A stretch of DNA of 64,000 bases from Domibacillus sp. DTU_2020_1001157_1_SI_ALB_TIR_016 (GTDB lineage Bacteria; Bacillota; Bacilli; Bacillales; Domibacillaceae). Shown one piece after another: positions 16,947 to 25,932 of the stretch; position 1 is the stretch's first letter; every line of letters begins with the position of its first letter. The position numbers and the translations under genes are program-made. The notes beneath the pieces were generated by a model. It ran no database searches. It saw nothing but the letters and a program-made list of their open reading frames with translations, and had not been told where the DNA came from. The stretch is from contig NZ_CP135438.1 of assembly GCF_032341995.1 (NCBI RefSeq), positions 1,488,001 to 1,552,000 of the forward strand, read 5' to 3'.

Positions 16947-17756
16947 TCATGCTTTATAGGTCTCTTTTTTATCAGAGAGCGTTGTTGGATCAGCTTTTAA
17001 ATAAGCAAGCCAGTAAATCAGGGCCACAAACAGGGCGCCGCCAGCCGCATTTCCAAGAAAGACAGGAACGAAGTTTTGTATGAAGTCTCCCCAGTCAGCG
17101 TGACCGGCAAAAATGGCGGCTGGAATAATGAACATATTGGCTACGACGTGCTGAAAACCAATCGCTACAAACCCCATAATTGGAAACCAGACGGCCAGTA
17201 TTTTCCCGCTTATATCTTCTGCGCCATACGACTGCCAAACCGCCAGTCCTACGAGCCAGTTACAGCCAATCGCAGAAAAAAAGCTTTGCCAAAATTCTGT
17301 TTCTATTTTCGCCTCAGCCGTATGAATTGTTTTGTCTAAAAAAGGGCCCGTTTCGGTTAGTCCAACCAGATGGCCAAACACGTAGGCGACAAACAGCGCA
17401 CCGACAAAGTTACTGATTGTAATCCAAAACCAATTGGCAAACAGCTGACGGGCAGTGATCTTTTTATGCAAACACGCAATCGTGACTGCCACCATATTAC
17501 CGGTTAACAGTTCACCTCCCGCGACAATGATTAACACGAGGCCAAGCGGAAAAACGGCTGCGCCTAGAAATGACGCAAATGATCCCCACTCTGCCGGCAA
17601 ATCACCAGTGACCCGAATGGAAAGAAGGTAGCCGATTGAAATAAAGGCTCCGCCTAAAAAACCTAACGGGAGCATGCTTTGGAGCGGAAGCTCTGCTTTT
17701 GTTTTGCCTGTTTCAGCGGCGATCTGTGCAATTTTTTTCGGGGGCTGATATCCCAT
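16947..17756 (-). CDS. yrhG: Formate/nitrite channel, FNT family (YrhG type)
   Basis: Pentameric channel protein of the inner membrane that moves formate or nitrite. The 269 residues contain the FNT repeats GGAFISIGYLLSI, GGELLTGNMVAV and a second GFQHVVANMFIIPAAIF with the conserved central His and Asn. First gene of the leftward formate operon, directly followed by the molybdoenzyme, which argues for formate as substrate. Its upstream neighbour is divergently transcribed. Confidence 0.9.
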   Translation of the reverse strand: MGYQPPKKIAQIAAETGKTKAELPLQSMLPLGFLGGAFISIGYLLSIRVTGDLPAEWGSFASFLGAAVFPLGLVLIIVAGGELLTGNMVAVTIACLHKKITARQLFANWFWITISNFVGALFVAYVFGHLVGLTETGPFLDKTIHTAEAKIETEFWQSFFSAIGCNWLVGLAVWQSYGAEDISGKILAVWFPIMGFVAIGFQHVVANMFIIPAAIFAGHADWGDFIQNFVPVFLGNAAGGALFVALIYWLAYLKADPTTLSDKKETYKA

Positions 17757-17850
17757 TGGAAAATCCTCCTAATCTTTACAAGCAATATTGTTTGCTGATT
17801 TAGGAGAAATTATGAGTGTTTTCAATTTATTAAAGAAAGAAGGAATGAAA

Positions 17851-18069
17851 ATGGATAAAGGAGTTTTATTGCAGCGTGTGCAGGCGATGATTGTTTCTTC
17901 CACGAAAAAGCCAAAGCAGATGATTCTTTCTACAGTCAAAATGGCAGATTTATTAGGTGTTTCGCCGGAAGAAATCAGTCAGGGACTAAATGAGCTTGTA
18001 AAGGAAGGGCGTTTAAAGCAGTCGAAACTCAAAGAGGCGCCTCATCATGAGGTTTATTTCCTGCCTTAA
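17851..18069 (+). CDS. Small winged-helix-like protein divergent from the formate operon
   Basis: 72 residues resembling a compact DNA-binding helix-turn-helix (ILSTVKMADLLGVSPEEISQ then GLNELVKEGRLKQSKLKE with a beta wing). ATG at 17851 has AAGGA upstream; the open frame extends to 17788 without support. Its position divergent from yrhG suggests a local regulator, but it is very short and could equally be a structural accessory. Function unknown to me. Confidence 0.6.
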   Translation: MDKGVLLQRVQAMIVSSTKKPKQMILSTVKMADLLGVSPEEISQGLNELVKEGRLKQSKLKEAPHHEVYFLP

Positions 18070-18241
18070 TCATGCGCGTGTTAGAGGAAAATGATACAGA
18101 AGCAGAGAAAGATGTGGAAGTTAACGTTTAGGCAGTATGGGATGCAAGTGGCATTCTCTCTTGGAATAGATGGATCACGATAAGAGTTCTGCCACTTGGC
18201 CATACAAGATTACATTCAGTCGGTGCGGCACCAAAGCTTTC

Positions 18242-19663
18242 TCAGGGTTTCTCATTCAGGGATCGGCTTATATGGACAAGCTGCCTAATCCCTTCTCTGA
18301 TTTTTGTTTCATTCATATAGGAATAAGTTAGCCGAATTCTTGAGCAGTCCTGGCCATACGGGTCAAAATAAACGCCTGGCACAAAAGAAACCGACTGCTC
18401 GATGGCCCTTTTCAACAAACAGCTGCCGTCTATATGGTCAGGGAGCTCTATCCACAGATTCAGCCCTCCTTTAGGGCTTTCCCACTTCCAGTTAGTCTCG
18501 GATAGTTCTTCTTCCATAATTTCTTTCCGGATTTGCAGAGCAATTCTCAGCTTGCTGAAATGCTGCCGCATTCGTTCAGAGTGAAAAAAGTGCAGGAAGA
18601 TCTTTTGATTCAGCAGCGGGGATCCGTTGTCTGCCAGTGATTTTACAGTGATCAATGACTGTCTTAAGGCAGGCGGACATAGCATCGCCGCAACCCGGAG
18701 ACCGGGTGATACATATTTACAGAAGCTTCGAACATAAATAACAGATCCTGTCGTATCAAATGTGTAAACAGGCGGTGCTGCCTGCTTTTCAAAGTAGATA
18801 TCCGGATAAGCATCATCTTCCACAAGCAGGCAATGATATTGTTCAGCAAGCTCTACCAGTCTTTTCCGCTGAAAAACTGGCACTACATAGCCGGTCGGAT
18901 TATGAAATGTCGGATTTATATAAAAAAGTCTTGGCTTATAGGTTTTCATACAGTACTCGATCCGATCGAGGTCATATCCGTTTTCTGTTATATCGACAGC
19001 TATAATATTGGCTCCATGATTTTTAAACGTGTCAATGGCAGCACTATAGGTGGGCCGCTCAAACAGCACGGTATCTCTTGGTTTCACAAAAGCCTGGGCA
19101 ATCAAATGAATCGCCTGCTGAGAACCGGTTGTAATGAGAACATTTTCGGGTGTAACGTATGTTTTATGTATGCTCATAAAGTAATGGGCCAGTGATTCAC
19201 GCAATTCGTGGTCTCCTTCTACAGTAGCATAGGTAGCCAGCACCTTCGGATACAGGTCAAATACTCTTTTTACGTAATGAGATAAGTAATGGTTTGGCAG
19301 CAAACTAGGATCGATAAGCGCCTGCGAAAATTGGTATTCAACAGAAGCAGCATGAAGAGCAGCAAGCTGGTTTTCTTTTCGATACGCCGTCACAATCGGC
19401 ATAGCTGCTTCTTCCTGTCTGAAGCTTCCGGTCTTTACGTAGTAGCCTTTTTTGTCGACTACATACACCTTGTTTTGTTCTTTTAGCAGCTGAAACGCTT
19501 TAAAAACCGTGAGCCGGTGGACATTCATTTCTATAGACAACTGGCGGATGGACGGAAGCTTCTCATGTTCCTTCCATTCTCCTCTTTCGATCCGCTGCAG
19601 GATAAAATCATATACCTGCTCAAAAAGAAAGCCGTTCTCGTTTTTTCTTTTGACTTTACTCAC
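18242..19663 (-). CDS. MocR/GabR-type regulator (GntR domain fused to a PLP aminotransferase fold)
   Basis: 473 residues: winged helix at the N-terminus (LPSIRQLSIEMNVHRLTVFKA, residues about 40-60) and a fold-type-I aminotransferase domain. The PLP anchor lysine is in VRSFCKYVSPGLRV, the cofactor phosphate/ring contacts in ALIDPSLLP and HNPTG (residues near 255), and the C-terminal Arg in SRIRLTYSY. It is divergent from an EamA-type exporter and likely regulates it in response to an amino compound or vitamin B6. Direct repeats lie between the genes. Confidence 0.88.
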   Translation of the reverse strand: MSKVKRKNENGFLFEQVYDFILQRIERGEWKEHEKLPSIRQLSIEMNVHRLTVFKAFQLLKEQNKVYVVDKKGYYVKTGSFRQEEAAMPIVTAYRKENQLAALHAASVEYQFSQALIDPSLLPNHYLSHYVKRVFDLYPKVLATYATVEGDHELRESLAHYFMSIHKTYVTPENVLITTGSQQAIHLIAQAFVKPRDTVLFERPTYSAAIDTFKNHGANIIAVDITENGYDLDRIEYCMKTYKPRLFYINPTFHNPTGYVVPVFQRKRLVELAEQYHCLLVEDDAYPDIYFEKQAAPPVYTFDTTGSVIYVRSFCKYVSPGLRVAAMLCPPALRQSLITVKSLADNGSPLLNQKIFLHFFHSERMRQHFSKLRIALQIRKEIMEEELSETNWKWESPKGGLNLWIELPDHIDGSCLLKRAIEQSVSFVPGVYFDPYGQDCSRIRLTYSYMNETKIREGIRQLVHISRSLNEKP

Positions 19664-19709
19664 ACTCCACGCTCCCTTCTGTCCTAGTGTACCACGCAGT
19701 TTCTTCGTT

Positions 19710-19738
19710 CTGTTCTGTTTCTTCCAAACTGTTCTATT
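19710..19738. promoter_or_regulatory. Direct repeats, possible MocR operator
   Basis: CTGTTCTGTT (19710-19719) and CTGTTCTATT (19729-19738) are spaced 19 bases start to start between the divergent MocR and EamA genes. MocR-type regulators such as GabR bind direct repeats, so this is a fitting site; no experiment supports it here. Confidence 0.45.
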
Positions 19739-19775
19739 GAGGCAGGTTTATGATGGGAGCAAGGAGGTTGTAAAG

Positions 19776-20687
19776 ATGATTCTTTTGTTCTATGTATGGA
19801 TGTGCCTGATTTTCGGGACTACTTTTTTAGCGATTAAACTGGGCGTAGATGCTGGTGCGTCCCCATTTTTCTCAGCTGGGCTCCGCTTTTTTGGGGCTGG
19901 TGCGCTTTTGTTTCTCCTTATACGCATCAAAGAAAGGGTTCCCCTTGCCCTGCTGCTCAGCCGGGATCTTTTTCTGATTGGAACCGGCCTTACATTTGGC
20001 ACGTTTGCTACGCTGTATTGGGCGGAACAGTTCGTGTCCTCGGGCACGGCGGCCGTTTTGTCTGCCACTGCGCCTATGATGATTTTAGGAATGCAGACAT
20101 TCGGTCTGAAACAAAAAATGCAGCCGTCTGCGATTGTGGGCTGCGCGGTAGGAATTATAGGTGTGTTTCTGCTGATTCTGCCTAACCTTTCTTTATCCAT
20201 GAATGCTCACTGGCTATCCGGCTGTTTCGCTATTATACTCGGCCAGGTGTTTTACGCCGGCGGAACTCTTTACGCAAGGCGCTCCAAAGAAACGGCGGTG
20301 TCGCCAATCGCTTTGAACGCCGTCCAAATGATGCATGGCGGGCTGCTGTTGTTTGTGCTGTCATTCTTTACAGAAAACGGGCAGCTGTCTTCTTTAAGCC
20401 AGCCTGTTTTTCTGCTCTCACTGCTCTATCTTACCGTTGTCGGCTCTATGATCGGCCACACCCTGTATTATTATTTAGTCACAAAAACCAATCCGGTATT
20501 CCCGTCTACCTGGCTTTATATTTCGCCATTGATTGCTGTTATGGCAGGCTTTTTGTTTTACGGCGAGGAGCTTTCCCGGATGACGTTAATTGGGTCCATC
20601 ACAATCATTGCCGGTACGATACTAGTGAATGCAGAAGCACTAAAGTCACTGGCGAGAAAAAGAATTTTGGCTCGAAAGCCATATTAA
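19776..20687 (+). CDS. EamA (DMT) family transporter
   Basis: 303 residues, ten predicted membrane helices in two EamA repeats (for example TLYWAEQFVSSGTAAVLSA and the second-repeat TNPVFPSTWLYISPLIAVMA). Start at 19776 follows AAGGAGG; the open frame reaches back to 19509 through the divergent regulator and is not real there. Likely an exporter of an amino acid or other metabolite controlled by the adjacent MocR protein. Confidence 0.88.
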   Translation: MILLFYVWMCLIFGTTFLAIKLGVDAGASPFFSAGLRFFGAGALLFLLIRIKERVPLALLLSRDLFLIGTGLTFGTFATLYWAEQFVSSGTAAVLSATAPMMILGMQTFGLKQKMQPSAIVGCAVGIIGVFLLILPNLSLSMNAHWLSGCFAIILGQVFYAGGTLYARRSKETAVSPIALNAVQMMHGGLLLFVLSFFTENGQLSSLSQPVFLLSLLYLTVVGSMIGHTLYYYLVTKTNPVFPSTWLYISPLIAVMAGFLFYGEELSRMTLIGSITIIAGTILVNAEALKSLARKRILARKPY

Positions 20688-20719
20688 AAAGTGGAGGTTA
20701 TCCCTCCACTTTTTAATAT
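20681..20719. terminator. Bidirectional terminator shared by EamA and diguanylate cyclase genes
   Basis: A 17-bp stem (20681-20697 with 20703-20719). The stop codons of both convergent genes lie inside the stem. Confidence 0.92.
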
Positions 20720-22287
20720 GAAATCGTCGTTCGGTTTCTTCCTTCAGCTTTCGATTGATACAAAGCGCTATCAGCAAATTGAAAAAGTTCTGGCAGTGAA
20801 CTTGTCTGCCGTGGAAACTCAGAGATGCCAAGAGAGATGGTGACAGACCTTTCCTTTATTTTTATCTGGTTTTCTACAGCAATTCTTATTTTTTCCGCGA
20901 TACTATAGACTTCTAACGCAGTGGTATGCGGAAATAAAATAACGAACTCTTCTCCACCATACCGAAAATAAAGGTCGGTTTTCCGGACAACAGAACGAAT
21001 GGTAGCCACCAGCTTTTTTAATGTTTCATCTCCTATATGATGCCCATACGTGTCATTTATTTGTTTGAAGTAATCAACATCTATGACGACAAGAGAAAAT
21101 GGCCGCCTTTGCGCCGCCCAGCTTTCCATCACCTCATTTAACTCTCTGCGATTCGGAATACCAGTCAATGGGTCCGTCCTAGCCGCTCGAGTCAGCTGCT
21201 GATTATTTTCTTGTACTGCTTTGACCGCAATCATCACACTCTTAGTCAGAAAGTCTGCTTCACGGTTCCAATGAGATTGTTCCTTGGGAACCTCTGCCGG
21301 CTTGCCTGATGCAAGCTGATTCATTAGACCAGCTAAATAAATAAAAGGAGCCGCAAGCTTTCTGGCAATCATAATCGCTAATGTCAGCAGGAGGAGAAAC
21401 GGAGGCAGCACTCTCACGGCTAATTCTTTCATGTGGTTAAGCAAAACATCCTGCACATATGAAACAGGCGTCTGCTGAATAACGCCCCATCCGATGTCAG
21501 GTACTACATTATAAGCGGCAAGCATAGGCACGCCTGCTAAATTTGTAATTCTTTCAGTCCCGCTTTGTCCCTGCATTACCTTGTGTACAACTGGGTTTGA
21601 TGTGTGGTCCAGTCCGATCCGCTGTTGTAAAGGATGAAATAAAACCGTACCATCGGGGCCTACCACATAGTAATAGGAACCGTTTTCATCTACGGCTCCA
21701 TTACCCAGTATTTCATTTAAAACATTTTCTTCATGAAGGTAGATACTGCCGCCAATCATCCCTTTGTATTGCCCCTTTTTATCATACAGCGGCTGACTCA
21801 TTAAGACTATTAGACGTCCTGAAGGGCCAATATAAGGTTCTGTTAGAGCCGGCTTCTTGGCATCAAGAACTTTTTTAGTCTCCCCTGTCGTAATGACTTG
21901 TCCTCTAAGTCCAATTTTTGAAGGAGCAATACTGCGCACACATCCTGTTTCATCGATCCATGAAAGAGAGTTAAAGTAGCGGCTGCTGCTTTGTAAAAGT
22001 TCCAGCTGCTTTTGAATTTCCTCATCGCTTAAAACATCTTTCTCTTGCAGAAATGCAGCCGTTCCTTCAAGACTTAATCGCATCGAGCCAAACAATGAAT
22101 CAACAGACTGGCTGATTTTGCTTGATTTAGAATAGTTAGCAGAAAGATAGGTTTCTGTGAGTGTTTCCTTCTCCGATTGATAAGATGAAATCATTATGAT
22201 AAGAACCATTAATATAACAGAGATGCTTACAAGACCAGTGAACAAGGTGGCCAAACTTACCTTATGATTAGTAAACAATTGCTTCAT
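20713..22287 (-). CDS. Membrane diguanylate cyclase with extracellular Cache sensor
   Basis: 524 residues: TM helix about 12-34, extracellular Cache-type sensor (about 40-285, with PYIGPSGRLIVLMSQPLYD), TM helix about 290-310, then a GGDEF domain from 370. The active site reads GGEEF (444-448), and RKTD (435-438) five residues before it is an inhibitory site, so product feedback is expected. It makes c-di-GMP from GTP in response to an external ligand. The window also has a c-di-GMP riboswitch at 5549. Start is preceded by GGAG. Confidence 0.92.
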   Translation of the reverse strand: MKQLFTNHKVSLATLFTGLVSISVILMVLIIMISSYQSEKETLTETYLSANYSKSSKISQSVDSLFGSMRLSLEGTAAFLQEKDVLSDEEIQKQLELLQSSSRYFNSLSWIDETGCVRSIAPSKIGLRGQVITTGETKKVLDAKKPALTEPYIGPSGRLIVLMSQPLYDKKGQYKGMIGGSIYLHEENVLNEILGNGAVDENGSYYYVVGPDGTVLFHPLQQRIGLDHTSNPVVHKVMQGQSGTERITNLAGVPMLAAYNVVPDIGWGVIQQTPVSYVQDVLLNHMKELAVRVLPPFLLLLTLAIMIARKLAAPFIYLAGLMNQLASGKPAEVPKEQSHWNREADFLTKSVMIAVKAVQENNQQLTRAARTDPLTGIPNRRELNEVMESWAAQRRPFSLVVIDVDYFKQINDTYGHHIGDETLKKLVATIRSVVRKTDLYFRYGGEEFVILFPHTTALEVYSIAEKIRIAVENQIKIKERSVTISLGISEFPRQTSSLPELFQFADSALYQSKAEGRNRTTISY

Positions 22288-22530
22288 GGGTGTCTCCTTA
22301 ATTATGGAAAAAAATCATTTATCCACTAGCCATCCCTTTATTATAAAACATACAAGTTAAAATATATAGCCTTTCGGAGCAACTATAGGGGGTAATAAAC
22401 CTTTATCTGCAGGAATTTTTATTGAAAAGCTCTTTCGGCTAATCTACCTGTTAACAAGGAGAGTGTTTCTTATTTTCATCTGCATAGATAAAGTGGTTAC
22501 GTTATACTAAACTTTGAGGAGGGACACATT

Positions 22531-23415
22531 ATGCAGGCTATACTTATGTTTGCCATCTCAATGGCAATCTTCGGTTCAATCGGCCTTTTTTCGGAGAAAA
22601 CGGCCCTTCCATCGATTGAACTGGTTTTTGTGCGCTGCCTTTGCGCCACTGTATTATTAGGAGCAATTTTAATCTTCCAGCTCGTAAAAAACACTGAATC
22701 CCCCACTTCTAAAGTACCGCGCCGGGAGTACGGGCTTGCCCTGCTGTGCGGGGTTTTTCTAGTTACCAACTGGGTGTTCTTCTTTCGTTCTATTGAAGTC
22801 ATGCCGATTACAGTAGCGGTGTCTATTTATCATCTTGCTCCCGTGATTGTACTTGTGATCGGTTCTTTTCTTTTTAAAGAAAAAGTGACCATTTTAGGAG
22901 TAGTGTTTTTCTTTGTGTGCTTTTTCGGCACTCTGCTTGTCGGAGGAATTCACCAGCATACAAGCTTCACTGCGTTTTTATCAACTGGTGTAATGTGGGC
23001 TTTCCTGGCTGCTCTTTTCTACGCGCTGACCTCTTTGACTGGAAAGGGAATTCAAGCCCTTAATCCGTTGTCCACTACCGTTATTCAAACGAGTCTTGGC
23101 ATTTTATTGCTCGCTCCATTCGTCGATTGGGTGAACTTTACCGCGCTTACGTTAGAAAATTGGATCTATATTCTGATTACCGGATTTATCCATACAGGCT
23201 TCGTCTTTTATTTGTTTTTCCGCAGCCTGCGCCAATTATCGGCTCAAACGATCGCACTGCTTGTTTTTATTGACCCTATTGTGGCGATTTTGCTGGATGT
23301 ATCGGTTCTCCATTACCGGCCAGATCTTTATCAAATTCTCGGCATCATCCTCGTTTTCGTCGGTATCAGCTACTCTCCTAAAAAAGAAAAACGAATGAAA
23401 AAACAAGCTGCGTGA
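22531..23415 (+). CDS. EamA (DMT) family transporter
   Basis: 294 residues with two EamA repeats and about ten helices (EVMPITVAVSIYHLAPVIVL ends repeat one, LSAQTIALLVFIDPIVAILL ends repeat two). ATG with GAGGAGG upstream. Single gene followed by a terminator; substrate unknown. Confidence 0.85.
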   Translation: MQAILMFAISMAIFGSIGLFSEKTALPSIELVFVRCLCATVLLGAILIFQLVKNTESPTSKVPRREYGLALLCGVFLVTNWVFFFRSIEVMPITVAVSIYHLAPVIVLVIGSFLFKEKVTILGVVFFFVCFFGTLLVGGIHQHTSFTAFLSTGVMWAFLAALFYALTSLTGKGIQALNPLSTTVIQTSLGILLLAPFVDWVNFTALTLENWIYILITGFIHTGFVFYLFFRSLRQLSAQTIALLVFIDPIVAILLDVSVLHYRPDLYQILGIILVFVGISYSPKKEKRMKKQAA

Positions 23416-23441
23416 ACACCTATATTGTTCACGCAGCTTGT
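23403..23441 (+). terminator. Terminator of the EamA gene
   Basis: ACAAGCTGCGTGAAC (23403-23417) pairs perfectly with GTTCACGCAGCTTGT (23427-23441), followed by TTTAATT. Confidence 0.9.
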
Positions 23442-23580
23442 TTTAATTAAATATCCAGATGGTCGTTTAACGATTTTTCAATAAAGTTGCCCTATACCCA
23501 TTTAATGCCTGTTTTTCGATTTCTTGAACAAAATGATCTTTTCAAGTAATATAGTCTGCTATATTTACAATATCTTTGCT

Positions 23581-23825
23581 TCATAACTGATACACGTGAA
23601 TATGATACGTCCGCAAGCTGTCTCCTTTCCGAAAAAAACGGCGTCCTGTAATTCCATTTTTCCCCTTCGATTCATATCCTGCTTCAGCCATCGCTTCATT
23701 GAAGGTATCCACTTTGCTTATATCTTTCACTACCGGCATCATGTCGATAATGGCTTTGCTTCCAGACCAAGAACCGCTGTGCTGCCAATACGAGAAATCC
23801 TCAACTAACTCGTCCTCAGAAATGG
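23581..23825 (-). pseudogene. GrpB/UPF0157 nucleotidyltransferase-family remnant
   Basis: The reverse strand encodes, in one frame, KAIIDMMPVVKDISKVDTFN, then GYESKGKNGITGRRFFRKGD and ending YHIHVYQL before a stop at 23581. This is the recognisable second half of the UPF0157/GrpB core (usually GSTSVPGL-KPIIDI-...-GIPGRRFFRKG-RTHHVH). The preceding GSTSVPGL motif is degraded (HSGSWSGSKA), no start is present, and the usual C-terminal half is missing. Confidence 0.7.
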
Positions 23826-23903
23826 CGGAGAGCTTTCAGCTTCTATTTTAATTAACAACGCCATTCCTTCTGATATGAACACACTTCTACTTTTCTCATC
23901 CAT

Positions 23904-24110
23904 TTATCCATTTCCTTGTGGTTCATCTTCCCTTGAACGCTCTTCTTTTTCATCATGAAACTCTTCTATCGTCTGTCCGGCAATATAATCAAAGGGAGTA
24001 TATGTATGGCTCGGGAGTTCTTTTTTCCAAATCATTTTAAAAACGACTGTTATCACTAAAGCAACAATCAAAAGCGTGAAAATGATCGGTGCATAAAAAG
24101 CCACATTCAT
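23904..24110 (-). CDS. Small membrane protein, DUF3951-like
   Basis: 68 residues: one transmembrane helix (about 5-28) and a cytoplasmic tail with YTPFDYIAGQT, a motif I associate with DUF3951 proteins of bacilli, ending in a charged EEF-DEKEERSREDE stretch. Function unknown. It follows a second tiny membrane protein by 12 bases on the same strand, so the two are probably co-transcribed. Confidence 0.65.
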   Translation of the reverse strand: MNVAFYAPIIFTLLIVALVITVVFKMIWKKELPSHTYTPFDYIAGQTIEEFHDEKEERSREDEPQGNG

Positions 24111-24122
24111 TTTGACGCCTCC

Positions 24123-24257
24123 TTACGACTTGTTTTTTAACTCTTCAAGAAGAGAAATGATTTTTTCATTTTGATCAATCAGTGTTTGATTTTGCTGTCG
24201 GAGCTTTGTGAAATCATATAAAAAAACGAGAAGAATAATTATGACAAAGAAACCCAC
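24123..24257 (-). CDS. 44-residue single-pass membrane protein with coiled-coil tail
   Basis: Start taken as GTG at 24257, seven bases after GGGGAGG; the open frame extends to 24428 without a site. One hydrophobic helix (FFVIIILLVFLYDF) is followed by a heptad-like stretch LRQQNQTLIDQNEKIISLLE. Such short helix-plus-coil proteins are common and of unknown role in bacilli. Confidence 0.6.
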   Translation of the reverse strand: MGFFVIIILLVFLYDFTKLRQQNQTLIDQNEKIISLLEELKNKS

Positions 24258-24442
24258 ACCTTCGCCTCCCCTTATACAAAATCCTTTTTTTACCCTATCA
24301 CAAATATCCATAATTAACCACCAGCATTTTAATTTCATATAAAGGCGGCAAAAAAGGCAGCCTGTAGATGGGCTGCCTTGAAAAAGAATAGAACATTGTT
24401 TTCGGTTCACTACACACCTTCGCTGCACCTTGTAAAGAGACG

Positions 24443-24835
24443 TTACTGGCTGAAATTTCTATAATCTTTGATGACCAGCATCAGTACGAAACCAAACAAA
24501 ACCGTATAAGCAATGAATTGAGTGTACTGAACATCTATATAGGCGTTTTTTATTAAAAACGTTCCTGCCACTAAACATACGAGCGTGCACCAGAACGACA
24601 TATACCCTGCAAAATGGGCATTGGAGCGTGTACGCTGGTCATGCTGCCGGTTGATTTTGTTCCACAGTTTTTCTTTTTGATACCTAAAGCCAAGTGAAAC
24701 GAGACGGATTGCTGCTAAAACGGCTGCAGCCAGTGTCAGATCTGAACCTGAACCGGCTCCTTTCCAATAGAATATAAACAAAACAACTGGAAGTAACGCT
24801 TGCATCAAAAAATAGGCTCTGTACGTAACATTCAT
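24443..24835 (-). CDS. Membrane protein paired with an XRE regulator (module 1)
   Basis: 130 residues with four predicted helices and a basic cytoplasmic loop (RYQKEKLWNKINRQHDQRTR). Start at 24835 comes directly after the XRE stop with GAGGGAG upstream, so the pair is translationally linked. This XRE/small-membrane-protein pairing is widespread in Firmicutes; its role is not established. A second such pair is at 31337-32009. Confidence 0.7.
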   Translation of the reverse strand: MNVTYRAYFLMQALLPVVLFIFYWKGAGSGSDLTLAAAVLAAIRLVSLGFRYQKEKLWNKINRQHDQRTRSNAHFAGYMSFWCTLVCLVAGTFLIKNAYIDVQYTQFIAYTVLFGFVLMLVIKDYRNFSQ

Positions 24836-24836
24836 C

Positions 24837-25049
24837 TTAATTATCTCCCTCAATCCAAAATAGTTTTTCAACAGGACATTTAAGCACTGCCGCCAGTTTA
24901 ATGGCTGTACCAATTAAAGGTTCATAGCGCTGTTTTTCAATCGCAATTATCGTTTGTCTTGTCACACCAATTTTTTCTGCCAGCTGGTCTTGGGTGAACC
25001 CACGATGCTTTCTTTGTTCTTTTACGTGGTTATGGACTCCTTGTTTCAT
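24837..25049 (-). CDS. XRE-family regulator (module 1)
   Basis: A 70-residue Cro/CI-type protein: RKHRGFTQDQLAEKIGVTRQ with recognition helix TRQTIIAIEKQRYEPLIGTA. It is essentially a bare DNA-binding domain of the YgzD/YvaO-like short type. Two inverted repeats, ATGTAA-N8-TTACAT, precede it, and the same architecture precedes module 2, so autoregulation and possibly cross-regulation are likely. Confidence 0.85.
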   Translation of the reverse strand: MKQGVHNHVKEQRKHRGFTQDQLAEKIGVTRQTIIAIEKQRYEPLIGTAIKLAAVLKCPVEKLFWIEGDN

Positions 25050-25066
25050 TCGTTGCTTCCACCTTA

Positions 25067-25132
25067 AAATGTAATGTACAACTTACATTTACTAGTATAT
25101 TCCAGACGAAATGTAAAGTCAACCTTACATTT
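25067..25132. promoter_or_regulatory. Two ATGTAA-N8-TTACAT operators upstream of XRE module 1
   Basis: Site A: ATGTAA (25069-25074) and TTACAT (25083-25088). Site B: ATGTAA (25111-25116) and TTACAT (25125-25130). Both have an eight-base spacer and A/T extensions of the arms. Their centres are 42 bases apart, four helical turns, so both dimers would lie on the same face of the DNA. Confidence 0.75.
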
Positions 25133-25171
25133 TAATCATGCAAGCATTAACTGAACAATCTTTGGCCATAA

Positions 25172-25198
25172 AAAAGCTGCTTAGCAAAAGCAGCTTTT
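25172..25198 (-). terminator. Terminator downstream of the GNAT gene
   Basis: AAAAGCTGC (25172-25180) pairs with GCAGCTTTT (25190-25198); a U-tract follows on the reverse strand. Confidence 0.7.
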
Positions 25199-25214
25199 AA
25201 ACATCACTTACTAT

Positions 25215-25718
25215 TTAAATAAATTTGAAATATATAACGGTTGTATCAAAGCTGCCCCCTGCCGACTTAGCATAGCGGGGAATCTTCCCTGCTTCCACAT
25301 AGCCTAACGATTGATACAGCTTATTGGACGGGTCGCCTTCTCTTGTATCCAGCACTAAAAGAGATCGATTTTCTTGCGATGCCCTCTCCTCTGCTTTTTG
25401 CATGAGAAGACGCCCGATGCCATTCTGTCTGAAGTCGGGATGAACCATGAGCTTAGCCACTTCGGCTCGATGATCACCATTAGGCTTTGTGATAAGCTGC
25501 AATTGTACAGTCCCGGCAAGCCCGTCATCTATCTTTGCAATCAAAAGCACCGTATGAGGCGTTAATACCGTCTGCCAGTACGCTTTTGCTTCTTTCATTT
25601 GAATCGGTGGCAGAAAACCGATGGACGCTCCGTTATCTACTACTTCTTTTAAAAGCACAGACAGCTGGGCGATCACGCCTTCCATACTGCTTACTTCTTC
25701 TACCATCGCTTTTTCCAT
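25215..25718 (-). CDS. GNAT-family N-acetyltransferase
   Basis: 167 residues with the acetyl-CoA binding loop HPDFRQNGIGRLLMQKAEER and a final LYQSLGYVEAGKIPRYA block. Start at 25718 with GGGGGA upstream; an open extension to 25787 lacks support. The substrate cannot be told from sequence; the RQNGIG loop and the Y-K-x-P-x-Y ending are typical of small-molecule or antibiotic acetyltransferases. Confidence 0.83.
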   Translation of the reverse strand: MEKAMVEEVSSMEGVIAQLSVLLKEVVDNGASIGFLPPIQMKEAKAYWQTVLTPHTVLLIAKIDDGLAGTVQLQLITKPNGDHRAEVAKLMVHPDFRQNGIGRLLMQKAEERASQENRSLLVLDTREGDPSNKLYQSLGYVEAGKIPRYAKSAGGSFDTTVIYFKFI

Positions 25719-25932
25719 TTCTTGTCCCCCATTTCGCGTATTATACATATAAGGATAAAAAGCCTGCTTCAACCGGATATAGGTCAAAACAAGCTTTTTT
25801 AGAGCAAATAGATTTTCAATAAATTTAGCATTTGATATATTCTTTCATTTGAGCCCATTTACTACTAGGCCCTCTGCCGGAAAGCCGGTACTTTCTCTTA
25901 TTGTTCATTCAATATGTATGTTTCTTGCTTGC

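Noticed and set aside
18073..18131. Short forward frame of 19 codons after the winged-helix gene
   Set aside because: No ribosome site and no similarity; acidic run is likely chance.
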